64,000 nucleotides of DNA from Ferrovibrio sp. (GTDB lineage: Bacteria > Pseudomonadota > Alphaproteobacteria > Ferrovibrionales > Ferrovibrionaceae): NCBI RefSeq assembly GCF_002796975.1, contig NZ_PEKV01000004.1, forward strand, positions 291,388-355,387, given 5' to 3'. The position numbers were made by a program, and so were the translations under genes. Under the pieces are notes generated by a model. The model had not been told where the DNA came from, did no database searches, and saw only the letters and a list, made by a program, of their open reading frames with translations. This document shows positions 8,131 through 14,912 of this stretch, piece after piece. Numbering within the stretch: position 1 is the first letter of the stretch; each line of letters opens with the position of its first letter.

Positions 8131-8916
8131 ATGCGTTCGCTCAGCACCGGTGCCACCGGCATGATGGCTCAACAGCTCAATGTTGAAGTCATCTCGAACA
8201 ATATCGCCAACATGAGCACGACCGGCTTCAAGCGCCAGCGTGCCGAATTCCAGGATCTGCTGTATCAGAACATGCGCCGCCCGGGCTCGACCTCGTCGGA
8301 TGCGAACACGATCGTGCCGTCGGGCATCCAGGTCGGTGTCGGTGTGCGCACCGCTGGTGTGTACCGCATCAATGAACAGGGCAACCTGAACAACACCGGC
8401 AATACCTACGATCTCGCGATCAGCGGCAAGGGCTACTTCCAGGTCACACTTCCCTCCGGCGAAACTTCCTACACCCGCGCCGGTTCGTTCCAGATCAATG
8501 CGCAGGGCCAGATGGTCACCGTCGACGGCTATCTGCTGAACCCGGCCATCACCGTGCCGCAGGGCGCGCTGTCGGTGAACATCGATGCGACCGGCATTGT
8601 CGAGGCGCGCATCGCGGGCCAGACCAACACCCAGCAGCTCGGCCAGATCCAGCTCGCCAGCTTCGTGAATGAAGCCGGCCTGGAAGCGACCGGTGACAAC
8701 CTGTTCCTGGAAACCGCTGCTTCGGGCCAGCCCACGGTGGGTAACCCCAACGCGGTGGGCTTCGGTGTGCTGCGCCAGGGTTACGTCGAAACCTCGAACG
8801 TCAATCCGGTGCAGGAAATCACCAACCTGATCACCGCGCAGCGCGCCTACGAAATGAATTCGAAGATCATTACCGCTTCGGATGAAATGCTGCAGACCGC
8901 AACCCGTCTGCGCTAA
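8131..8916 (+). CDS. flgG: Flagellar basal-body distal rod protein FlgG
   Basis: A 261-residue distal rod protein, the normal FlgG length. The N-terminal signature is VISNNIANMSTTGFKRQRAE (about residues 24-43), the middle has the FlgE/G D1-type region (DLAISGKGYFQV), and the C-terminus has YVETSNVNPVQEITNLI. A strong AGGAG lies eight bases before the ATG. It follows flgF by 27 bases and precedes flgA by 24, so it is cotranscribed. Confidence 0.97.
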   Translation: MRSLSTGATGMMAQQLNVEVISNNIANMSTTGFKRQRAEFQDLLYQNMRRPGSTSSDANTIVPSGIQVGVGVRTAGVYRINEQGNLNNTGNTYDLAISGKGYFQVTLPSGETSYTRAGSFQINAQGQMVTVDGYLLNPAITVPQGALSVNIDATGIVEARIAGQTNTQQLGQIQLASFVNEAGLEATGDNLFLETAASGQPTVGNPNAVGFGVLRQGYVETSNVNPVQEITNLITAQRAYEMNSKIITASDEMLQTATRLR

Positions 8917-8940
8917 CGCCTAGGATTACGGAGACCGACC

Positions 8941-9702
8941 ATGGCCTCGCTTCGCACACTCCTTCTCGCCGGCATCGCCTGCACCACGCTGGCTGCATCT
9001 CTCGCTGTCCCGCAGCAGGTTGCCGCGCAGACCCAGGTCGCCAGCGCCACGGCACCTACACGCATTATCGGCGAGCGCGAAATCAGCCGTCGCATCGCCG
9101 ACATGGTGAAGCAGCGCAACGGTGGCCGGCCGGTGGAAATCATGTTCCATGGCATGGGCAACGAACTCGAAGTGCCGGCCAGCGCCGCCGCTTTCCAAGT
9201 CGACGACTTCAGCTATGACTCGCGCAGCGGCCGCTTCTACGGCACCGTTGCCAGCGCCGCCGCCAGCATCAAGGTCAGCGGCCGGGCTCAGACCGTGGAG
9301 GCGATCCCGGTACTGAAAAGCCGCATCGCCGCCGGCCATGTGATCTCGCGCAGCGATGTCGAATGGCTGCAGGTGCCCGCCAACCGCTACGGCGCCGGCT
9401 ATGTCGACCGCTTCGACGACCTGATCGGTCAGACGCCGCGTCGCGCGCTGGCCGCCGGCATGCCGATCCGCACCAACGATATCGGTAAGCCGGAAGCCAT
9501 CGCCAGGAACAGCCTTGTCACCATGATGGCCCAGGGCCCTGGCATCACCATCACCACCACCGGCCGCGCCATGGAATCGGGCAGCATCGGCGACGTGGTG
9601 CAGGTGATGAACCTGCAGAGCAAGCGCACCATTCAGGCGACCGTGACCGGCATGAACCTGGTCCAGGTCATCACCGCCCCCAACATCATTGCGTCGAACT
9701 AA
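8941..9702 (+). CDS. flgA: Flagellar P-ring assembly chaperone FlgA
   Basis: A 253-residue periplasmic protein. The signal peptide spans about residues 1-29, with cleavage near VAAQT. The C-terminal half holds the SAF domain (VLKSRIAAGHVISRSDVEW) and the ChapFlgA end (GDVVQVMNLQSKRTIQATV). FlgA helps FlgI polymerise into the P-ring around the rod. The gene lies between flgG and flgH in the sigma-54 operon, while its client FlgI is encoded about 2 kb downstream from a separate promoter. Confidence 0.95.
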   Translation: MASLRTLLLAGIACTTLAASLAVPQQVAAQTQVASATAPTRIIGEREISRRIADMVKQRNGGRPVEIMFHGMGNELEVPASAAAFQVDDFSYDSRSGRFYGTVASAAASIKVSGRAQTVEAIPVLKSRIAAGHVISRSDVEWLQVPANRYGAGYVDRFDDLIGQTPRRALAAGMPIRTNDIGKPEAIARNSLVTMMAQGPGITITTTGRAMESGSIGDVVQVMNLQSKRTIQATVTGMNLVQVITAPNIIASN

Positions 9703-9726
9703 GAGACGAGCGGAAGGATTACCGTC

Positions 9727-10542
9727 ATGACCCACTTCACCCATCCCACGCTCGCCCGCATGCTGCGGATCGCCGCTGTCACCGGCCTCGCCGTGACGCT
9801 TGGCGCCTGCGGTAATCTTAGCCGGCTCGGCGATATCGGCAGCGCGCCGTCGCTGAGCGGCATCGACAACCCGACCGAAAAGCGCGACTACCGCCCGGTC
9901 AGCCTGCCGATGCCGTCGCCGGAAGTGGCGCCGCGTCATGCCAATTCGCTGTGGCGCCCGGGTGCGCGTCAGTTCTTCAAGGATCCTCGCGCCACCAAGG
10001 TGGGCGACATCCTGACGGTGAACATCAACATCCAGGAAAAGGCGACGCTGCAGAACGACACGACCACGTCGCGCGACAACAGCGAGGGCCAGGGCCTGCC
10101 GAACTTCCTCGGCTGGGAAGCGGCCCGCGATGGCGCTGGCGGCGTGCTGACCGCTCAAGGCTCTCCCACCGCGCTGAACAAGATCTTCCGTAATGTCGAT
10201 CCCGAAAACATGGTGACGATGAATTCCAGTTCGCAGGTTCAAGGCAAAGGCCAGGTGAACCGGCAGGAGCAGATCACCATGAATGTCGCCGCGCTGGTGA
10301 CGCAGGTACTGCCGAACGGCAACCTCGTCGTGCAGGGCCGCCAGGAAGTGCGCGTCAACAACGAAGTACGCGAACTGATGATCCAGGGCATCGTGCGACC
10401 GGAAGACATCACCGCCACCAACACGGTCGTGCATACCCAGATGGCCGAAGCGCGCATCTCCTACGGCGGTCGCGGTCAGTTGACCGATGTGCAGCAGGGC
10501 CGCTGGGGCCAGCAGGTCTACGACATCCTCTTCCCCTTCTAA
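9727..10542 (+). CDS. flgH: Flagellar L-ring lipoprotein FlgH
   Basis: A 271-residue outer-membrane lipoprotein that forms the L-ring. The signal peptide ends in the lipobox LGAC, giving Cys28 as the lipidated residue. Family motifs include SLWRPGARQFFKDPRA (about residues 77-92), VGDILTVNINIQEKA and a C-terminal VQQGRWGQQVYDILFPF. A GGAAGG site precedes the ATG. It is the last gene of the flgFGAH operon; a bidirectional terminator follows about 110 bases downstream. Confidence 0.97.
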   Translation: MTHFTHPTLARMLRIAAVTGLAVTLGACGNLSRLGDIGSAPSLSGIDNPTEKRDYRPVSLPMPSPEVAPRHANSLWRPGARQFFKDPRATKVGDILTVNINIQEKATLQNDTTTSRDNSEGQGLPNFLGWEAARDGAGGVLTAQGSPTALNKIFRNVDPENMVTMNSSSQVQGKGQVNRQEQITMNVAALVTQVLPNGNLVVQGRQEVRVNNEVRELMIQGIVRPEDITATNTVVHTQMAEARISYGGRGQLTDVQQGRWGQQVYDILFPF

Positions 10543-10651
10543 AAACCAGAAGGATCTTCGCCCAGTCTGAAAATTCAGGCACGTCAGAAGGTGCGTAAGG
10601 ACCGCAGAATGCGGACCGCGGCAAAAAAGCCAGGGCGAGAGAGTAAAACGC

Positions 10652-10685
10652 AAAAGGCCGGTCAGAAGACCGGCCTTTTCGTTTT
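10652..10685. terminator. Bidirectional intrinsic terminator between flgH and dksA
   Basis: A perfect 12-bp stem, AAAAGGCCGGTC / GACCGGCCTTTT, with loop AGAA (10652-10679), followed by CGTTTTT on the plus strand. The complementary A-run on the other side provides a T-run for the minus strand. It separates the convergent flgH and dksA genes and can serve both. Confidence 0.85.
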
Positions 10686-10709
10686 TCAGTTCAGCGCTTC
10701 ACGAAGCAA

Positions 10710-11129
10710 TCAGGTATCATCCCTGTGCGTGCGCTCGCGACGTTCATGGCGCTCCTGCGCTTCGATCGACAGCGTCGCGATCGGGCGGGCTTCCAGGCGC
10801 TTGAGCGAGATCGGCTCACCGGTCTCTTCGCAATAGCCATAGGATCCGTCATCGATCCGCTTCATGGCAGCGTCGATCTTCGCGATCAGCTTGCGCTGGC
10901 GGTCGCGCGTGCGCAGCTCCAGCGACCGGTCGGTCTCGGTAGAGGCACGATCGGCGATGTCGGGCTCCTGCGAGGTGTCTTCCTGCAGATGCTGCAACGT
11001 CTGGTTCGATTCCCGCAGAATGTCTTCCTTCCAGGCCGTCAGCTTGCGGCGGAAGTATTCCTTCATGCGCGGGTTCATGAAGGGCTCACTCTCGGTTGGC
11101 CGATAATTCGCCTTCAATTGGATACCCAT
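10710..11129 (-). CDS. dksA: RNA polymerase-binding transcription factor DksA
   Basis: A 139-residue DksA/TraR-family protein that acts with ppGpp on RNA polymerase. A helical coiled-coil hairpin carries the conserved tip region (DIADRASTETDRS, about residues 76-88). The C-terminal domain has DGSYGYCEETGEPISLKRLE. Only one Cys is visible in that region, so the four-Cys zinc site of E. coli DksA is not intact, as is common in alphaproteobacterial forms. The gene sits between flgH and fliX on the opposite strand, a conserved location in flagellar clusters of this class. Confidence 0.95.
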   Translation of the reverse strand: MGIQLKANYRPTESEPFMNPRMKEYFRRKLTAWKEDILRESNQTLQHLQEDTSQEPDIADRASTETDRSLELRTRDRQRKLIAKIDAAMKRIDDGSYGYCEETGEPISLKRLEARPIATLSIEAQERHERRERTHRDDT

Positions 11130-11286
11130 GTAAGAGACCCTCCAGGCGCCGTGGCGACTCCAGAACCCCTGCCGCGGCGCGCGGGAGTATATGAATCGGC
11201 CCGCCCCCGGGCAAGGCTGTCGATTGGCGAGTAAGTTATTGATTTAACGACAGAAGTATGAATAGCCCAGCTTCCGGGTAATAAAA

Positions 11287-11721
11287 TTACAATCCGAGCT
11301 TGGCCAACTCGACCTCACAACGCAGTTCGATCTCAGCCATGACCTCGGCCAGTTTCGGATCCTGCACCATCAGTCTTTCGCTGCGCAGCGTCTGGGCCAG
11401 CCGCTGCAGGCGGTCCGCCGGAAGGGTGCCCATCAGCAGGCCATGGCGGATTTCATCCAACCGATCCAGCAGGGTCGAACCGCGCTGATAGGCGCGCTGC
11501 CGGTTCTGCCGGCCTCCGGCCTGTTCATCCACGGCCTGGATGGTCAGCATGGCGTCGAGAGCCGCGACCGGGGCTGCCTGGCCAACCTGAGCCGCAGGCT
11601 TCTCTGCCCCCTTCAACATACTGGCAAAGCTCGGCCCTCCGGCGGGAGAACTGCTGCCAGCCGAACGTTTGGGACTGCCGGGCGCAACGCCGCCCGGACC
11701 GCGGATTTTGTCGATGCTCAT
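11287..11721 (-). CDS. fliX: Flagellar assembly regulator FliX
   Basis: A 144-residue protein with an N-terminal IRGPGGVAPGSP motif, a flexible Gly/Ser region (about 10-45) and a helical C-terminal half (AALDAMLTIQAVDEQ ... VELAKLGL). These match FliX, which in Caulobacter couples early basal-body assembly to activity of the sigma-54 activator FlbD. The ATG at 11721 is preferred over an upstream TTG at 11730. The gene is divergent from flgI, exactly as in Caulobacter. flbD is not in the window. Confidence 0.9.
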   Translation of the reverse strand: MSIDKIRGPGGVAPGSPKRSAGSSSPAGGPSFASMLKGAEKPAAQVGQAAPVAALDAMLTIQAVDEQAGGRQNRQRAYQRGSTLLDRLDEIRHGLLMGTLPADRLQRLAQTLRSERLMVQDPKLAEVMAEIELRCEVELAKLGL

Positions 11722-11779
11722 GGGAAACAATGTCTCTTAATGGCCGTCATGGTGCCCGATAAGACTGACCGGGTAAAGA

Positions 11780-11797
11780 CGGCATTTTTTGCCGGGC
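11780..11797. promoter_or_regulatory. Palindrome between fliX and flgI, candidate FlbD/ftr site
   Basis: CGGCA-TTTTT-TGCCG followed by GGC. It has the same arms and five-base T-rich spacer as the palindrome at 7213-7244. It lies in the divergent fliX-flgI region, about 70 bases upstream of a sigma-54-like element. Confidence 0.5.
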
Positions 11798-11846
11798 TGA
11801 GCCGCTTTTTCGCCCCAATTCTTATATTATTCAAATAGTTAACCAT

Positions 11847-11863
11847 TGGCATGACAATCGCAT
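11847..11863 (+). promoter_or_regulatory. Sigma-54 (-24/-12)-like promoter for flgI operon
   Basis: TGGCAT-GACAA-TCGCAT with GG at 11848-11849 and GC at 11860-11861, ten bases apart. It departs from consensus by one base in each half (TGGCAC, TTGC). It lies about 60 bases before flgI. Confidence 0.6.
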
Positions 11864-11919
11864 TGAAAGGCACGACAGAACCGGCATGCATGGCCGGCTT
11901 TGCGTAGAGGAAGATGACG

Positions 11920-13236
11920 ATGAACCGTTTTGCCAAGGATATGATCCGTCGCCTGCTGCAGGCCACCTTTGCGGTGGCGCTGCTGGCTCTGCCGCTGCAG
12001 GCCCAGGCCGGTTCTCGCATCAAGGACATCGCCGATTTTGAAGGCATCCGCGACAACATGCTGGTCGGTTACGGCCTCGTGGTCGGTCTGGATGGCACCG
12101 GCGACAGCCTGACCAATGCCCCGTTCACCCGTCAGAGCCTGCAGGCGATGCTGGAGCGCTTCGGTGTCAACATCCGCGATGCCGGCACCTTCCGTACCGC
12201 CAATATCGCTGCGGTGATGGTCACCGCTACCCTGCCCCCCTTCGCCCGCCATGGCAGCCGCCTGGACGTCACCATCTCCACCATGGGCGACGCCAAGAGC
12301 CTGCAGGGCGGCACGCTGCTGGTCACGCCGCTGCTCGGTGCTGACGGCGAAGTCTATAGCGTGGCACAGGGCGCCGTCGCCATCAGCGGCTTCCGCGCCC
12401 AGGGCGCCGCCGCCCAGATTACCCGTGGCACGCCCACCTCGGGCCGCATTGCCAATGGCGCCATCGTCGAACGCGAGGTCGGTTTCGAACTCACCTCGCT
12501 GCCGGTGCTGCGTCTCTCCCTGAAGAATCCCGATTTGACCACTGCGCGTCGCGTCAGCCAGGCCGTCTCCACTCTGGCCGGTGTACCGACCGCGCGTGCA
12601 CTGGATCCATCCACCGTACATATCGACATCCCGGAACGCTTCCGCCGCGACATCGTCGGCTTCATGACCGAGGTCGAACAGCTGCAGGTCGAAACCGACC
12701 AGATGGCGCGCGTGGTGATCGACGAACGCTCCGGCACCATCGTGATGGGCCCGAATGTACGCATCGATACAGTTGCCATCGCCCAAGGCTCGCTCACCGT
12801 CCGCATCACCGAAACCCCGCAGGTGTCGCAGCCGCTGCCCTTCTCGCCGGCCTCTACCGCCATCCCGGGCCTGTCCGGCACTTCGGCCGCGACCGGTTCC
12901 GTACAGGTGCCGCGTATCGGCCCGGACGGTCAGCCGGTGCGTAACGCGCAGGGCAACTTCGTGTTCGACACGATTACGCAGGCCGTGCCCGGCACCGGCA
13001 CACCCACCATCCCAGGTTCGGCCGCCGGCGGTGCGCAGACCGTGGTGGTGCCGCGCACCGACATCCAGGTTGACGACCAGAATCAACGGCGCCTTGGCGT
13101 TCTGCCGCGCGGTGTGTCGCTGCAGGAACTGGTGGATGGCCTGAATGCGCTGGGCGTCGGCCCGCGCGACATGATCACCATTCTGCAGGCAATCAAGGCC
13201 GCCGGCGCCCTGCAGGCTGAAATCCAGGTGATGTGA
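11920..13236 (+). CDS. flgI: Flagellar P-ring protein FlgI with an internal insertion
   Basis: A secreted 438-residue P-ring subunit. The signal peptide ends near LQAQAGS. Core motifs are RIKDIADFEGIRDNMLVGYG, VVGLDGTGDS and a C-terminal GVSLQELVDGLNALGV. The family is usually about 370 residues; the excess is a Gly/Pro/Ser-rich segment of about 60 residues after SQPLPFS (residue 308 on) and before QTVVVPRTD. ATG at 11914 is an alternative start; 11920 gives better spacing from the GAGGAAG site. The gene has its own sigma-54-like promoter and leads the flgI, rod-binding, FlgN/FlbY-like operon. Confidence 0.95.
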   Translation: MNRFAKDMIRRLLQATFAVALLALPLQAQAGSRIKDIADFEGIRDNMLVGYGLVVGLDGTGDSLTNAPFTRQSLQAMLERFGVNIRDAGTFRTANIAAVMVTATLPPFARHGSRLDVTISTMGDAKSLQGGTLLVTPLLGADGEVYSVAQGAVAISGFRAQGAAAQITRGTPTSGRIANGAIVEREVGFELTSLPVLRLSLKNPDLTTARRVSQAVSTLAGVPTARALDPSTVHIDIPERFRRDIVGFMTEVEQLQVETDQMARVVIDERSGTIVMGPNVRIDTVAIAQGSLTVRITETPQVSQPLPFSPASTAIPGLSGTSAATGSVQVPRIGPDGQPVRNAQGNFVFDTITQAVPGTGTPTIPGSAAGGAQTVVVPRTDIQVDDQNQRRLGVLPRGVSLQELVDGLNALGVGPRDMITILQAIKAAGALQAEIQVM

Positions 13237-13243
13237 GGCCGCC

Positions 13244-13573
13244 ATGTCCACAGTCATCAACGCATCTGCCATCAAAAGCTTCGGTATCGAGCAGGCTCAG
13301 GCCGACCGCGCCAAGCTGAACAAGCTCGGCAACGGGAAGGACGATCCGCGCAAGACCGCGCAGGAATTCGAAGCCTTCTTCCTGTCGCAGATGTTCGAAG
13401 CGATGTCAGCCGGCGTGAAGACCGACGGCCCGATGGGTGGCGGTCAGGCCGAAGGAAAATGGCGTTCGTTCCTGAACGACGAATACGGCAAGGTAATGTC
13501 GAAGGGCCGCGGTATCGGCATCGCCGACATGGTCTACAACCAGATGATCAAGATGCAGGAGGCTCAGCCGTGA
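13244..13573 (+). CDS. Rod-binding protein (FlgJ N-domain type / CheL-like)
   Basis: A 109-residue protein consisting only of the rod-binding domain of FlgJ: AQEFEAFFLSQMFEAMS (about residues 43-59) and a C-terminal GRGIGIADMVYNQMIKMQ. The muramidase domain of enterobacterial FlgJ is absent, as is usual in alphaproteobacteria, where the gene is also called cheL. It should cap or bind the growing rod in the periplasm. It begins 8 bases after the flgI stop and its stop overlaps the next start. Confidence 0.9.
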   Translation: MSTVINASAIKSFGIEQAQADRAKLNKLGNGKDDPRKTAQEFEAFFLSQMFEAMSAGVKTDGPMGGGQAEGKWRSFLNDEYGKVMSKGRGIGIADMVYNQMIKMQEAQP

Positions 13574-14121
13574 ACCAGAAATCGCAGCAGCCTGCCCGCC
13601 AGCCCCTCTCGCCGCGCGCAGCGCAGCGCCTGGGTATCGATACGCGCCCCCGCGTGATGGACAATATCGGCCAGGGTGCCGTGCCCCCTACTGTAGCGGA
13701 ACTCAGCGACCTGGTGATCCAGCTCAAGGATGTGATGCAGGAAGAGACCGCTGCGCTGGAGCGCTTTGCCTATGACGGGTTGGCGCGTTCGACCGAGCAG
13801 AAGCGCATCATCTCCGGCCTGCTGCGTGACAAGCAGAAGGTGCTTCGCAAGCATCCGGACGCGCTGGCCAGCGCACCGGAAAACGAGCGCCGGAAACTGG
13901 AAAAGCTGTTGACGGAAATGCAGGTTGTCGGCAAGCGCAACGAAATCCTTGTCCGCACGGCCCGCGACGCCAACCAGAAACTGCTCAACGCGGTGATCCG
14001 CGGCGCCACCAAACAGAGCCAGCTCGGCGCCGGTTATGGCAAATCAGGCGCGATGACTGCCCTGACCGCAAACTATGGCTCGCGCCAGCCAGTCTCCCTC
14101 TTCAGCAACGAAACCTGCTGA
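13570..14121 (+). CDS. FlgN/FlbY-like flagellar protein
   Basis: A 183-residue protein that I start at the GTG at 13570, whose last two bases and next base form the stop of the upstream gene (GTGA overlap); an upstream in-frame ATG lies inside that gene. It is mostly helical, with a coiled coil at about residues 40-140 (LVIQLKDVMQEETAALERF) and a Tyr/Gly/Ser-rich tail. This resembles FlgN-type export chaperones, and the position after flgI and the rod-binding gene matches flbY of Caulobacter. The chaperone role is inferred. A terminator follows about 35 bases downstream. Confidence 0.65.
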   Translation: MNQKSQQPARQPLSPRAAQRLGIDTRPRVMDNIGQGAVPPTVAELSDLVIQLKDVMQEETAALERFAYDGLARSTEQKRIISGLLRDKQKVLRKHPDALASAPENERRKLEKLLTEMQVVGKRNEILVRTARDANQKLLNAVIRGATKQSQLGAGYGKSGAMTALTANYGSRQPVSLFSNETC

Positions 14122-14154
14122 ACCGTTTCCCTTTCCCCCCGCCAGTACCCACTT

Positions 14155-14189
14155 GCCCCGTCCACTACACCGGACGGGGGCTTCTTTCC
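14155..14189 (+). terminator. Intrinsic terminator after the flgI operon
   Basis: CCCCGTCC (14156-14163), loop ACTACACC and GGACGGGG (14172-14179), followed by GCTTCTTTCC. The stem is GC-rich with a T-rich 3' side. It lies 35 bases after the FlgN/FlbY-like stop and just before the convergent PRC-barrel gene. Confidence 0.7.
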
Positions 14190-14211
14190 TGTGATTGGCG
14201 GCGCCGTACTC

Positions 14212-14760
14212 CTAGTTAGTGGGCGGCGCCGGGCGGATCGGCCGCGTCGTGTCCAGCGGTCCGGGCAGCGGGGCTGCATCATTGTTGGCGCGATTCTGCG
14301 TGTCCGGCGCACGCTGCATGGATGGCTGCTGATCGGTGGATGCGCGACTTGGGTCGCGATATTCCGGCATGGCGTTCAATGTCTCGCGACTGACATCCGT
14401 CTTGACAACGAGATCGCTTCCCTGGCTGCTGAAGCGCAGGCGCTCCCAGGCTAGCACCACCTTACGTTCGCCGAGCCCAAAAATGCCGCCGGTCGCGACG
14501 ATGACAGCATTGACCCGGCCGTCGGTGGTGACCAGCACCTCATCCACGTCGCCAAGCTTGTCGTTCGTCGTGTTGACCACATCGGCGCCAATCAACTGCG
14601 CGCCCTTCACTTCCGCCGTCCCTGTTCCGGGAATCGGCACAATCGTATCTGACTTTGTCCTGTTACCGGCGGTCGGTTTGCTGGCATCCTGCGCGATAGC
14701 GACAAGCGGCAAGGCCAACAGCAATGCGACGGCGGAAACAGCGGCGAGATTGCGTCTCAT
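14212..14760 (-). CDS. Secreted PRC-barrel domain protein
   Basis: A 182-residue protein with a clear signal peptide (about residues 1-24, cleaving after VAIAQ). A PRC-barrel-like domain follows (about 50-130), with GADVVNTTNDKLGDVDEVLV and VIVATGGIFGLGERKVVLAW. The C-terminal 45 residues are a Pro/Asn/Arg-rich disordered tail. PRC-barrel proteins of this periplasmic type are common in alphaproteobacteria and have no defined activity. It is a single gene, convergent with the flgI operon and separated from recQ by about 150 bases with nothing else recognisable. Confidence 0.82.
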   Translation of the reverse strand: MRRNLAAVSAVALLLALPLVAIAQDASKPTAGNRTKSDTIVPIPGTGTAEVKGAQLIGADVVNTTNDKLGDVDEVLVTTDGRVNAVIVATGGIFGLGERKVVLAWERLRFSSQGSDLVVKTDVSRETLNAMPEYRDPSRASTDQQPSMQRAPDTQNRANNDAAPLPGPLDTTRPIRPAPPTN

Positions 14761-14912
14761 GGCATCCCTCTCTCATCCGTTTCACCAGCATTGTATATAG
14801 TGCGCCCGGTTGCGCGCCGTTGTGGGATTGAGCCAACAATGCCGCAATACCCCTGTGACTTTTCAGTCGCTTAAGGGAACCCGTAACAGCGAAGCCCCGC
14901 TACACAGGATCG

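Noticed and set aside
8926..10653. A 575-codon minus-strand frame across flgA and flgH.
   Set aside because: flgA and flgH on the plus strand are clear family members; the antisense product is His/Ala/Gly-rich with no motif.
11839..13275. A 478-codon minus-strand frame across flgI.
   Set aside because: It is a shadow of flgI and shows the Gly/His/Asp-rich composition of such frames.
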